Part shown: positions 24,377-33,671 of the stretch, one piece after another
Position numbering within the stretch: the first letter of the stretch is position 1
Layout: each line of letters begins with the position of its first letter
Source of the DNA: Parazoarcus communis SWub3 = DSM 12120
GTDB lineage: Bacteria > Pseudomonadota > Gammaproteobacteria > Burkholderiales > Rhodocyclaceae
Assembly (NCBI RefSeq): GCF_003226565.1
Contig: NZ_QKOE01000017.1
Coordinates: forward strand, 1-64,000
Reading direction: 5' to 3'
Length of the DNA: 64,000 bases
Position numbers and translations under genes: made by a program
Notes under the pieces: generated by a model
Database searches by the model: none
Told to the model about the DNA's origin: nothing
Seen by the model: the letters and a program-made list of their open reading frames with translations, nothing else

Positions 24377-27300
24377 TCACCCTGCATTGGGCGAGGTGAC
24401 AACCCCGCCGACACGGGCCGAGCCGCCTGCCCTCATCATCGCCATGCGATAGATCAGCGGGATGGCGAAGAGGGTGAGCACGGTGGAGAAACCCAGGCCC
24501 CAGACGATGCTCGCTGCCACCGGCCCCCACATCAGCGACTTGCCCCCCAGCCCGACAGCCAGCGAAAACAGCCCGCCAATCGTCGTAATGGAAGTGATCA
24601 GGATTGGCACCACCCGCCGACGGGCAGCGTAGATTGCCGCATGCTGCACCGACATACCCGCCTCGCGTCGTTCATTGGCTGCAGCAATCAGCACGATGGC
24701 CGAATTGACTGCGATACCGGTCAGCGCAATGACCCCATACAGGGTATAGAGCGACAGCGGATTACCCGATATCAGCAAGCCAAGCACGACGCCGGTAAAA
24801 GCCAGCGGCACCGTCACCAGAATGATGAACGGCTGCCAGTAGCTGCGGAACTGGGTCGCAAGGATCAGATAGATCAAGCCCACGCCCAGCGCAAACAGCT
24901 TGCTCATCGAATCGATGCTCTCCTCGATGTCTTCCAGCTCGCCGGAATAATCCAGTTCAACCGCCGGGTAGGCCTCGCGCATCTGCGCCCATGCAGCCTT
25001 CAATCGCTCATTGGCTGTTACGGTATCGATTTCACCACGATCGAGCTCAGCCTCGACCGTAATCGCGCGGGTCAGCTGATAGTGACGGATATAGCCTTTC
25101 GAGAGACGAACCTGATGATCGACCAGATCTCCCAGCTGCACACTACGCCCGTCCTGCAGCAACACTGGGCGCTGCAACAGCTCGGTAATGTCGGCCATGG
25201 ATTCCGCCGCCGCACGGACGACAACCTCGACCTTCTCACCGGCATCCCGGGTCGTGGCAACCATCTCGCCTTCACCATACAGCCTTAGCAAGCGCGAAAC
25301 TTCGCCCGCACCAACACCGGCACGGGCCAGCTTCTCACGATTGAGCACCAGCCGCAGTTCGCTGCGTCCTGGCACATCGTCGTCGGTGATGTCGCGCACG
25401 CCGGGCAGCTTGCCAACCTCAACCAGCAGGGCATCAGCTGCGGCACGCAACTGTACGTAGTCGTCCGAGCGCACCTTGATGCTGATCGGCTTGGAGGTCG
25501 GCGGCCCACCCTTGAGCTCGAGGAAGGAGAAGCGCCCCTCACCGTTCAGTGCTTCCACCCGCTCACGCAATGCCGCAATCACCTCCGCGGTGTCGCGCAT
25601 ATCTTCCTCGCGCGGCAATAGCGACACCAGCACCTGGCCATACTGATCGCCATACACCGGTTCGGTATCGGTAAACTTTAGACCGGCATAGCTGGTGACC
25701 GCACGCACTTCATCACCATTCAGAGCATCCTCGACCACCTTGCGCGCGCGCTCTGTCTCAGCCAGCGTACGCTCCAGCGTGACGCCTGCCGGCATATCGA
25801 CGCTGATGTAAAACAGACGCATTGAATCGAAGGCAAAAAACTCGACCTTGACCAAACCGCTGCCCAATGCACCCACGGCACCCGCCATCACCAGCATCAG
25901 CGCCGCAGCCATGCTCTTTGGCCGACGCAGCACCGCAACCAGCGCCCGCGCATATTTGACCCTCACCCAGTGAGTGAAGCGCTCGCGCCATACCTGGGTG
26001 CGCGTGCGCTGCCCGCCGAAATCGGGCTTGAGGCTCAGGATATGCGTTGGCAGGATCCAGAACGCCTCAAACAGGCTGACCAGCAGGCCTACGGTCACGA
26101 CGAAAGGCACCACAAACATGAACTTGCCCAGAATGCCCGTCAACAGCATCAGCGGCAGGAACGCGGCAATCGTGGTCAACACCGACGCCAGCACGGGCAG
26201 GCCAACCTCAGCCACACCACCGATCACCGCGTCATGAGCCGGTTCTCCACGCTGCATGCGGTAGTAGATCGACTCCACGATCACCACCGCGTCATCCACC
26301 AGCATCCCCAGCGCAATCACTACACCCAGCAGTACCGTCAGGTTCAGTGTCGAGTCAATCATGTTGGCCGCGACAAAAGTGCCGGCCAGCGCAAAGGGCA
26401 CGCCGATGCCCACCAGCAGTGCCAGACGCGAACCGAGGAACAGCCAGCACATGCCAAGCACCGCCGCCAGCCCGAACACTGCATTGGACTCCATGATGCC
26501 GATGGCGTTGCGGGTGGCATGTGTCTGGTCGTCTACCAGCACCAGTTCCAGACCCTGCGGCACCAGCAGGCGATTGCGTTCGACAACGAAGTCATTGAGC
26601 CGATCGACCAGATCGAGCGTGTTGGCGCGCGCATCCTTGGTCACCGACAGCATCACCGCCGGCTGGCCGTTGTACGACACCAACTGCGCGGGACGTTCGT
26701 GTCCACGCGCAACCGCCGCCACCTCGTCCAGCGCAACCCGCCCCTGAGGGGTGACCACCGCGACCTGTGCCAAGGTTTCCGGATCGGGCGTTTTCCCCTC
26801 CAGACGCACCAGCCAGTCACGGTCACCGACTTGCACCCGTCCCCCCAGAGTATTGGCAAACCAGGCAGCAACGCTGTTGGATAGCTGAATCGGCGACAAG
26901 CCTGTCGCCGCCAGGCGGGCAGGGTCGAAATCGACCTGCAGTTGGGGATCATCGAAACCGGCAGCGATGACCTGATCGACGCCAGTGACCCTCTCCAGCG
27001 CCTTGCGGGTGGTAAAGGCGGCCGACCGCAGCGCCTCCCCCCCAGTGCCACGCAACACCAGGATTGCGGTGGGAAAGCCGTTCGACGACGTGATCTCCAG
27101 CACCTGCGGGTCGTTGGCCTCGGGAGGCAGTTCGGCAGCTGCCTTGTTCTGGATCTCGCGCCGCAGATCGTTGATACGCTTGTCGAAGGTGCGTTCGGGA
27201 ATCTCCTCGAAACGTACCAGAATGGATGACACCGCCTCTCGACTGGACGAAGACACGAAGCGGATATCCTTGACCTGCTTGATCGCATCCTCAAGCGGAC

Positions 27301-27496
27301 CGGTCAGCTCTCGCTCCACATCCTCGGCCGACGCACCGGGCAAGGTGGTGATGATGCTCACCCAATTGAAGTTGATCTCCGGATCCTGCGCACGCGGCAT
27401 GGTCAGATAGCTGAACACGCCCCCCAGCAGCACCAGCACAAATGCAATGTTGGCCAGCGGATGATTGTCAATCAGCCGCCGGTAGAAGCCGCTCAC
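24377..27496 (-). CDS. RND efflux transporter permease (second system)
   Basis: 1039 residues, full length. TTLPGASAEDVERELTGPLE starts the porter domain, GMLVDDAVVIVESIYYRM carries the TM4 aspartate pair, and GVIALTGIAVNSAIVLIAAA is in the TM10-11 region. A long membrane-rich C-terminus ends in VLTLFAIPLIYRMAM. Subgroup by eye is the AcrB/CzcA-like class of uncharacterised pumps. It overlaps its adaptor by four bases and faces tolC tail to tail with a 51-base gap, so it may also use that channel. Substrates unknown. Confidence 0.92.
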   Translation of the reverse strand: MSGFYRRLIDNHPLANIAFVLVLLGGVFSYLTMPRAQDPEINFNWVSIITTLPGASAEDVERELTGPLEDAIKQVKDIRFVSSSSREAVSSILVRFEEIPERTFDKRINDLRREIQNKAAAELPPEANDPQVLEITSSNGFPTAILVLRGTGGEALRSAAFTTRKALERVTGVDQVIAAGFDDPQLQVDFDPARLAATGLSPIQLSNSVAAWFANTLGGRVQVGDRDWLVRLEGKTPDPETLAQVAVVTPQGRVALDEVAAVARGHERPAQLVSYNGQPAVMLSVTKDARANTLDLVDRLNDFVVERNRLLVPQGLELVLVDDQTHATRNAIGIMESNAVFGLAAVLGMCWLFLGSRLALLVGIGVPFALAGTFVAANMIDSTLNLTVLLGVVIALGMLVDDAVVIVESIYYRMQRGEPAHDAVIGGVAEVGLPVLASVLTTIAAFLPLMLLTGILGKFMFVVPFVVTVGLLVSLFEAFWILPTHILSLKPDFGGQRTRTQVWRERFTHWVRVKYARALVAVLRRPKSMAAALMLVMAGAVGALGSGLVKVEFFAFDSMRLFYISVDMPAGVTLERTLAETERARKVVEDALNGDEVRAVTSYAGLKFTDTEPVYGDQYGQVLVSLLPREEDMRDTAEVIAALRERVEALNGEGRFSFLELKGGPPTSKPISIKVRSDDYVQLRAAADALLVEVGKLPGVRDITDDDVPGRSELRLVLNREKLARAGVGAGEVSRLLRLYGEGEMVATTRDAGEKVEVVVRAAAESMADITELLQRPVLLQDGRSVQLGDLVDHQVRLSKGYIRHYQLTRAITVEAELDRGEIDTVTANERLKAAWAQMREAYPAVELDYSGELEDIEESIDSMSKLFALGVGLIYLILATQFRSYWQPFIILVTVPLAFTGVVLGLLISGNPLSLYTLYGVIALTGIAVNSAIVLIAAANERREAGMSVQHAAIYAARRRVVPILITSITTIGGLFSLAVGLGGKSLMWGPVAASIVWGLGFSTVLTLFAIPLIYRMAMMRAGGSARVGGVVTSPNAG

Positions 27497-28470
27497 TTCG
27501 CCCCCTCATGCGCTGACAGTGAGAAGCGGCCGGCGTCGATGACCTGCGTTTCCGGCGGCAGATCGAGTGGCACCGCCCTGCCGGCCTGCGCTGCCGGTAG
27601 CGGGTGGAATACCGCCCTTCCATCACGCGCCAGCCATACCCCCGTCGTACGCTCATGCTGCAGCAGGTAATCCGGCGGTAGATGCGGAGTTGCCCCCTGC
27701 CAGCGCAACTCACCGGCCAGTCCGGGCGGCAGGGGCTGCCCTGCACTCAGCACGACGGTGCGTGTCTGACCCGCACGCTCGAGCACCGGCGAAACCCTCA
27801 CGATGCTGGCGGGTACGCGGGCATCGCCCACATGCAGCGACACCGTACTGGCCTGCTGCAAGATGCCCACCATGCCCGCCGGCACCTGGGCATGCACCTC
27901 GGCTGGCGCACTCGAAGCCAGAGTGAGCAGTGCTGTTCCTGGTCCCGCAAGATCGCCGACACTGGCCTGACGCTCACGCACCACACCATCGAATGGCGCC
28001 CTCACCACCGTACGGGCCAGGGCGAGACGTGCGGCATCCAGGGCCGCAACGGCCGCGGCGCGCTCATTGCCCAGCACGGACAGTTCAGTCTCCTTGATAC
28101 GCAAGCCATCCGCACTGATGAAGCCCTTGCCGGCAAGCGCACGCGACTGCTCCAACTGTGCCTGCGCCAGCCGGATGCGACTGGTGACCAGGTCAACCTG
28201 AGCCTGCGCACGCTGCGCTTCAATCCGGAATCCGGCATCGTCCAGCCGGACAAGCTCTGCCCCCTGACGGACGGCCTGCCCCTCACGCACGGGCATCGCC
28301 ACGACCCGCGCGGACACCTCTGCGGCCAACCGGGCCTCGTCACGCGCAATGACCACCACCGGCGCACGGAACTCGGGGAAGACCGCCAGCTCGCCCAGGG
28401 GGCGGGTCGTCCATTCGGCAGCCTGAACGCTGGCACACAAGCACAACAACACAGCAGGTAGGAGCTTCAT
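27493..28470 (-). CDS. RND efflux periplasmic adaptor (second system)
   Basis: 325 residues. The signal peptide MKLLPAVLLCLCASVQA is cleaved before AEW. RDEARLAAEVSARVVAMPVREGQAVRQGAELVRLDD is the first lipoyl half, helices at about 80-140 follow, then TVVRAPFDGVVRERQASVGD, the second half. ATG 28470 is preceded by GGAGG-like sequence two codons before the in-frame extension is lost. It is first in a two-gene unit with the pump at 24377. No dedicated regulator gene adjoins it. Confidence 0.9.
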   Translation of the reverse strand: MKLLPAVLLCLCASVQAAEWTTRPLGELAVFPEFRAPVVVIARDEARLAAEVSARVVAMPVREGQAVRQGAELVRLDDAGFRIEAQRAQAQVDLVTSRIRLAQAQLEQSRALAGKGFISADGLRIKETELSVLGNERAAAVAALDAARLALARTVVRAPFDGVVRERQASVGDLAGPGTALLTLASSAPAEVHAQVPAGMVGILQQASTVSLHVGDARVPASIVRVSPVLERAGQTRTVVLSAGQPLPPGLAGELRWQGATPHLPPDYLLQHERTTGVWLARDGRAVFHPLPAAQAGRAVPLDLPPETQVIDAGRFSLSAHEGAK

Positions 28471-28548
28471 CGGATTGATGGCAAGCGAAAATGCAGGAAT
28501 AGGGAACACGCAGGGGAGAAATATCGAGCCCCATGCGCATCAAGGGTG

Positions 28549-29463
28549 TCAGGCGTCGTCGATGACCTGGAAGGTCAAGGTCGGCGCGGTGAAATCGCCG
28601 GGTGCCGCCCCCAGGCCGATCTCACCACTACCATGCAGCATGCAACTGTCACGCTTCAGCATCACCGGCGAAGCCGCACCCTTGAAACTGACCCAGGTGC
28701 CATTGCTGCTGAAATCGGTCAGCACGCACTGACCTGCAGTCCACTCGATACGGGCATGGCGCCGCGACACCCGGGGATCGTTGATGGAGAATCCCACCTC
28801 GTCACCACGACCAATGACCAATGGCCCATCGGACGACAGCAACTGCAGGTGCTGATCGAGCAGATCGAGATGCAGGCGCTGGCCAGCGGCAAGTCGCCCG
28901 CGCCCATCGAGCATGTCCAGCGGAATCGTCAGCGTGGTTTCGGCGGTTCTGGCCCAATCTATCCGCCAGACACGCAGGGGTTCGGCCTTGCCCTTGACCA
29001 TGATGCGGTCGAGGCTGCTGCACGACAGGCGTTGCAACTCGGGAAGACGATTGAAGACCGACTCGCTGACCAGAATCTCCCCCGCTTCGGCACGATCGGA
29101 GAGCCGGGCAGCGACATTGACGGTGTCGCCGTAGCAATCACCATCCTGCTCGATGATCGCGCCATGGGCGATGCCAATCTTGAAGGCCAGCGGCGCATGG
29201 CGGAACTGCTCGGTATTGAGGTCGTGCAGGATGTCGCGGGTGCGGGTGCACGCCTCGACCGCAGCCACGGTGTCATCGAACGTCGCCAGCACCCCATCGC
29301 CAAGAAACTTGACGATACGGCCGCCGGCACGCGCGAAATGCGCTCCGAGTGCCTGGGTACAGCGCGTCACGACATGCGTCGCTACCACGTTACCCGCCGA
29401 TTCGAACAAACCGGTGCTGCCAGTCAGGTCGGCAAACACGACGGTTTTACCCGCTTGCTCCAC
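28549..29463 (-). CDS. Class III nucleotidyl cyclase fused to FHA domain
   Basis: 304 residues. The cyclase domain (about 1-170) keeps the metal-binding Asp12 (FADLTGST) and Asp56 (FLGDG), the adenine-selecting Lys52 and Asp113, and the transition-state Asn116 and Arg120 (NVAAR), so cAMP synthesis is expected. The FHA domain (about 205-295) shows VIGRGDEVGFSINDPRVSRRHARI and DFSSNGTWV, the phosphothreonine-binding loops with Arg, Ser and Asn in place. No membrane segment is seen. The protein could produce cAMP in response to binding a phosphorylated partner; no kinase is encoded nearby. It lies 192 bases after the PRPP-synthetase-like gene on the same strand. Confidence 0.9.
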   Translation of the reverse strand: MEQAGKTVVFADLTGSTGLFESAGNVVATHVVTRCTQALGAHFARAGGRIVKFLGDGVLATFDDTVAAVEACTRTRDILHDLNTEQFRHAPLAFKIGIAHGAIIEQDGDCYGDTVNVAARLSDRAEAGEILVSESVFNRLPELQRLSCSSLDRIMVKGKAEPLRVWRIDWARTAETTLTIPLDMLDGRGRLAAGQRLHLDLLDQHLQLLSSDGPLVIGRGDEVGFSINDPRVSRRHARIEWTAGQCVLTDFSSNGTWVSFKGAASPVMLKRDSCMLHGSGEIGLGAAPGDFTAPTLTFQVIDDA

Positions 29464-29655
29464 ACGCCTCCTCGCCCGTTTGGGTTATTGCCCTGCCAGG
29501 AGACTGCCGGGCTCCTGGATACCGTGAAAAAAGTCACTTGACGGCGGAACGTGATCCTAGCATTACCGACCCGAATCGTCATCGATTTGCATGCACCGCA
29601 CCAATCCTGCCTGCTCGGACAGACGGTGCCACCATGAAGTTGCGTACCCCAAGGA

Positions 29656-30549
29656 TCACCTGCCCCCCCGATGCAACTGATCAAGCGCGCATGCGAACAT
29701 CGGTGCCACGCTGACGACATTGGTCGAGTGGGCCACGCTATCGGTGCTCCAGATCTCACCCACGCCTGCATCCTGTACGTTTTGCAACGCAGCACCGGCA
29801 AACAAGGCATGGGTCACCGCAACGTCTACCGAAACAGCACCCGCCTGCAGGGCCAGACGCGCCGCAACCGCCAGCGTATGCCCACTGCTGGCAACATCAT
29901 CGACCAGCACCACCTTGCGCCCGGCCAGTGGAACGCGGGGCAGTTCGATCGCGACCTCGCAATCGCCATGACGCACCTTGGTACAGACGGCGTGATCCAG
30001 TCCAGCATGCGCCGCAGCGACCGACACCCACTGTGCAGACTCTCCATCCGGCCCCAGCAGCAAAGCGTCCGGGCGCCGCTCGGCCACCAGCTCAGCCAGC
30101 AATGGCGCACCACTCAAGGCTATCGCCTGACAACCGGGCATCACCTCGGCCAGAGACGACACACGGTGCAGATGTGGATCAACAGTCAGCACAGCATCGA
30201 AAAGTCCGGCCAGGAATCCGCCAATTACCTGCTGGCTGACGACCTCACCAGGTGCAAACGCCATGTCCTGTCGCATATAAGCCAGATAGGGACACACCAG
30301 CACGATCCGATGCACGCCACGCTGACGTGCCGAACGTGCGACGAGCAAGAGTTCGATCAGCTTGTCGTTTGGCAGCTGCAATCCGCGCAGGACCACCAGG
30401 TTTTGCGGCAAAACTTCGGGCAGGCGCAGGCGCAACTCTCCGTCGGGAAAGCGATGACACTCGACACGACGGGCTTCCAGCCCCGCTGCTTCGGCAAGGC
30501 GCAGCGCCAGCCCCGTTTCATCCTCAAAGTACAGCAGTACACCCGTCAT
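29656..30549 (-). CDS. Ribose-phosphate pyrophosphokinase-like protein
   Basis: 297 residues, slightly shorter than housekeeping PrsA. Conserved features are HRFPDGELRLRLPE, YLAYMRQD, the catalytic DPHLHR, the flexible-loop TKVRHGDCEV with Lys and Arg, and the PRPP loop VVLVDDVASSGHT. The loop is nearer the archaeal DD-x3-TGGT type than the DMIDTGGT of bacterial PrsA. Canonical activity is ribose 5-phosphate plus ATP to PRPP and AMP. It starts two bases after the AMP-phosphorylase-type gene, so translation is probably coupled and the enzyme may serve nucleotide salvage rather than general PRPP supply. This is likely a second paralogue. Confidence 0.85.
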   Translation of the reverse strand: MTGVLLYFEDETGLALRLAEAAGLEARRVECHRFPDGELRLRLPEVLPQNLVVLRGLQLPNDKLIELLLVARSARQRGVHRIVLVCPYLAYMRQDMAFAPGEVVSQQVIGGFLAGLFDAVLTVDPHLHRVSSLAEVMPGCQAIALSGAPLLAELVAERRPDALLLGPDGESAQWVSVAAAHAGLDHAVCTKVRHGDCEVAIELPRVPLAGRKVVLVDDVASSGHTLAVAARLALQAGAVSVDVAVTHALFAGAALQNVQDAGVGEIWSTDSVAHSTNVVSVAPMFACALDQLHRGGR

Positions 30550-30551
30550 GA

Positions 30552-32174
30552 TCAGAACTCCACGAAACAGTGTGGCACCTCAGCAACCTCGCCCAGCTGA
30601 TAGCCACTGGCCCGAACGCAAGCCTGACGTGCAAACTCAAGATCGGCGGCATAGTCAGCGTACACCCGGTACAAAGGCTGACCCACCATGACCGTGTCAC
30701 CCAGCTTGCAGAACAGGTCCACACCTGCGCCCTGCACCTTGGGCGCCCCGGCCAAACGGGCAATACGCGCCAGTTGCTGATTGTCGATGCCCGTCACCAC
30801 GCCATCGCGCTCGGCCTCAATGTCAAAATGCAGGCAGCCCAGTGCCAGTTGCTCAAGCTGAAAGGTACGCGCGCCCTGGGCCTGTATGATGGCCCGCATC
30901 TTGGCAAGCGCCCGTCCCGAATCGAGGATGTCGCGCGCAATCGCAAAGCCGTCGCCTCCGCGGACATCCGGATCAAATTCAAGCATGCGGCCGGCCAGGC
31001 GCAACGCCTTCTGACGCAGATCGTTGGGTGCAGCAGGATCGTTCTCGAGCACCTGCATCACATCACGCGCCTCGAGCACCGGCCCGATACCACGCCCCAC
31101 CGGCTGGCGGCCATCGGTGATGACGACATCGATCGCCAGATTGATGCGACCGGACACGAACTCGAACAACTTGCGCAGCCGCTGTGCCTCGGGCATCGAT
31201 CGCACCTTGGCGGTGGGTCCCACCGGGATATCCAGCACCAGATGTGTCGATCCCGCGGCGATCTTCTTCGACAGGATGGAGGCCACCATCTGTCCCGGAG
31301 AGTCAATCGACAGCGGACGCTCCACCGAAATCAGCACATCATCTGCCGGCGACAGGTGGGCCGTCCCCCCCCAGGCCAGGCAGGCACGGTGTTCACGCAC
31401 GATCTCGGCCAGGACATCCATCGGCAGTTCGACATTGGCCAATACCTCCATGGTATCGGCTGTGCCCGCCGGCGACGTGATGGCACGTGACGAGGTCTTT
31501 GGGCACAACATGCCGTGTGCTGCCACAATCGGCACCAGCAGCATCGACGTCCGGTTGCCCGGGATACCACCAATGCAATGCTTGTCGACGACGGTACGCT
31601 CACGCCAGTCCAGCCGGCTACCGGCATCCACCATCGCCTCGGTAAGGAAATACACTTCCTCCCGGTCGAGCTCGCCCTGATTGGAAGCGACCACGAAGGC
31701 AGTCAGCTCGATCTTGGAATAACGATGCTCGGCAATGTCGCGCACGATGGCGCGAAAATCGGCCTGTCCGAGGCGCTCACCGGCAATCTTGCGATGCAGG
31801 GCTGGAATCGACGAGGGCGGTTCAGCTTGCGACACCGATGCAGGATGCCCATCCGCCACCCCTAGTTGCGCAAAGGCATCCTCCGAAAGACCCAGTTCGC
31901 GACAACCCACGATCGACTCATCATCGACCACATTGAGCGTGGCCAGAATACGGCGACCGTTGGCGCGAACCTCGACCTTGGAGAGGGCCTGAAACCCCTC
32001 TGCGCGATAGGCCGGACAATCGCGATGCAGATAAACCACATTCTCGCGATAAGTATCGATTGCAACTCGGCGCAAGCTCAGGCGCCGAGGCTGCGCATCC
32101 ATCACACCCGGATCCGCCTCAACCGGCGACAGTGCCACAGGCTCATCCGCAATCCGGTCATTGGGCTCGTTCAT
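30552..32174 (-). CDS. Thymidine phosphorylase family protein, AMP-phosphorylase type
   Basis: 540 residues, much longer than DeoA (about 440). An N-terminal domain of about 110 residues precedes the phosphorylase core. The core reads [20 protein letters not shown] and [20 protein letters not shown], close to archaeal AMP phosphorylase and unlike the SGRGLGHTGGT of thymidine phosphorylase. Archaeal AMP phosphorylase splits NMP with phosphate into base and ribose 1,5-bisphosphate. The gene lies two bases before a PRPP-synthetase-like gene. The bacterial substrate is inferred only. Start ATG 32174 leaves 197 bases to the divergent Hsp70 gene. Confidence 0.85.
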   Translation of the reverse strand: MNEPNDRIADEPVALSPVEADPGVMDAQPRRLSLRRVAIDTYRENVVYLHRDCPAYRAEGFQALSKVEVRANGRRILATLNVVDDESIVGCRELGLSEDAFAQLGVADGHPASVSQAEPPSSIPALHRKIAGERLGQADFRAIVRDIAEHRYSKIELTAFVVASNQGELDREEVYFLTEAMVDAGSRLDWRERTVVDKHCIGGIPGNRTSMLLVPIVAAHGMLCPKTSSRAITSPAGTADTMEVLANVELPMDVLAEIVREHRACLAWGGTAHLSPADDVLISVERPLSIDSPGQMVASILSKKIAAGSTHLVLDIPVGPTAKVRSMPEAQRLRKLFEFVSGRINLAIDVVITDGRQPVGRGIGPVLEARDVMQVLENDPAAPNDLRQKALRLAGRMLEFDPDVRGGDGFAIARDILDSGRALAKMRAIIQAQGARTFQLEQLALGCLHFDIEAERDGVVTGIDNQQLARIARLAGAPKVQGAGVDLFCKLGDTVMVGQPLYRVYADYAADLEFARQACVRASGYQLGEVAEVPHCFVEF

Positions 32175-32371
32175 GGGAACAGTCAGGCCAGAGAACAGTC
32201 ATGGGTCAAGCCTACACCCCTGACCGCCTGAGGGCACGCTGCAAGCGCACACGCGTGTCCGCGCTGCAACTCGCACACGCCGGACTTCACCAGGATGACG
32301 GGCAAAGGGGTCGCGGCGAAGGCCCGCATGGCGTAGCATCTTGGCCCTTTCCTGCTGGACAGCACGCTCCC

Positions 32372-33634
32372 ATGTTTACCTCGCCAGCACGCGCCTGCGG
32401 CGTCGACTTCGGCACCTCCAACTCCACGGTCGGCTGGCTACGACCCGGGATGGCCACCTTGCTTGCCCTCGAGGATGCGCGCCCGACCTTGCCTTCCGCA
32501 GTGTTCTTCAATGCCGACGAGAATACGACCTGCTTCGGCCGGGCTGCCTTGGCGGAATACCTTGAAGGCTATGAGGGCCGTCTGATGCGGGCCCTGAAAA
32601 GCCTGCTGGGCAGCAGCCTGATCGACGGTCATACCGAGGTGCTGGGCCGAGCCCTCTCCTACCGCCAGTTGCTTGCCAGCTTCATTCGCGAACTGAAGCG
32701 GCGTGCCGAACAGCAGGCGGGTCGCAGTTTTGACCAGGCAGTGTTCGGGCGTCCGGTACATTTTGTTGACGACGACCTCGTCGCCGACCGCAGAGCCGAG
32801 GACACGCTGGCCGAGATCGCACGCGAAGCGGGCTTTCGCGAGGTCAGCTTCGAGTTCGAGCCGATCGGTGCCGCCCTGCACTATGAAGCGTCGCTGACCC
32901 GGGAAGAGCGTGTGCTGATTGCAGATATCGGCGGCGGCACGGCAGATTTTTCGCTGGTACGCCTTTCGCCGGAACGGGCATTGCTCGAAGATCGCAGCGC
33001 CGATCTGCTTGGCAATGCCGGCGTTCATATTGGCGGTACCGACTTCGATCGCGCCCTCAGCCTTGAATGCGTGATGCCCCTGCTTGGCTATCGCGGCAAG
33101 ATGAAGAACGGCGCAGAGGTGCCTTCGAGCATTTTTTTCCAGCTCGCAACCTGGCATACCATCAACTTTGCCTACAGCCGGCAAACCGCGTCGGACCTGC
33201 AGCACATCTACCGCGACGCGGCCGCACGCACCGAGCTGGATCGTCTGTCACGCCTGGTCGGGCGGCGTGAAGGGCATTGGCTGGCCTTGCAGGTAGAACA
33301 GGCCAAGATCGACCTGTCGGAGAACGAAACCGCCCAACTGACGCTGGACCGCCTGGAGCAAGGGCTGAACCATACGATCAGCCGCGAGGCCTTCACCCTC
33401 GCAACCCGCACGCTGGTGGAACGGGTCGCCGCTACCGTAGATGAATTGCTGAAAGAGTCGGGTCTGGCGCGCGAACAGATTGACACGGTGTATTTCACTG
33501 GCGGCGCCAGCGGGGTCACCCAGCTACGCGCACGGATCGCTGCAGAACTGCCCGGGGCACGCTGCGTGGAGGGTGACCTGTACGGCAGCATCGGCGCCGG
33601 CCTTGCGGTACAGGCCGCCCGCCGGTACGGCTGA
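32372..33634 (+). CDS. yegD: Hsp70-family protein, YegD type
   Basis: 420 residues, consisting of an Hsp70 ATPase domain with little or no substrate-binding domain. Phosphate loop 1 is GVDFGTSNSTVGW, phosphate loop 2 IADIGGGTADFSLVRL and the adenosine motif FTGGASGVTQLRARI. The length and the VHFVDDDL insertion match E. coli YegD. ATG 32372 is preferred because the conserved GVDFGTSN motif begins 12 residues later; the open frame extends upstream without homology. YegD's role is not well established. It is divergent from the phosphorylase operon and convergent with the flavin oxidoreductase. Confidence 0.88.
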   Translation: MFTSPARACGVDFGTSNSTVGWLRPGMATLLALEDARPTLPSAVFFNADENTTCFGRAALAEYLEGYEGRLMRALKSLLGSSLIDGHTEVLGRALSYRQLLASFIRELKRRAEQQAGRSFDQAVFGRPVHFVDDDLVADRRAEDTLAEIAREAGFREVSFEFEPIGAALHYEASLTREERVLIADIGGGTADFSLVRLSPERALLEDRSADLLGNAGVHIGGTDFDRALSLECVMPLLGYRGKMKNGAEVPSSIFFQLATWHTINFAYSRQTASDLQHIYRDAAARTELDRLSRLVGRREGHWLALQVEQAKIDLSENETAQLTLDRLEQGLNHTISREAFTLATRTLVERVAATVDELLKESGLAREQIDTVYFTGGASGVTQLRARIAAELPGARCVEGDLYGSIGAGLAVQAARRYG

Positions 33635-33665
33635 GCGCCAGGGGCGAGACATCCGCCCCTGGCGC
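33635..33665. terminator. Convergent hairpin between yegD and the flavin oxidoreductase
   Basis: Twelve-base perfect arms GCGCCAGGGGCG (33635-33646) and its complement (33654-33665) flank a seven-base loop, starting just after the yegD stop and ending six bases before the stop of the convergent gene. There is no strong T run on either side, so it may work as a weak bidirectional terminator or as an RNA 3' end stabiliser. Confidence 0.55.
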
Positions 33666-33671
33666 AAAAGC

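Noticed and set aside
29496-29518. Hairpin CCAGGAG/CTCCTGG between the Prs-like and cyclase genes
   Set aside because: No T run follows on the transcribed strand and the arms are short; it could be chance.
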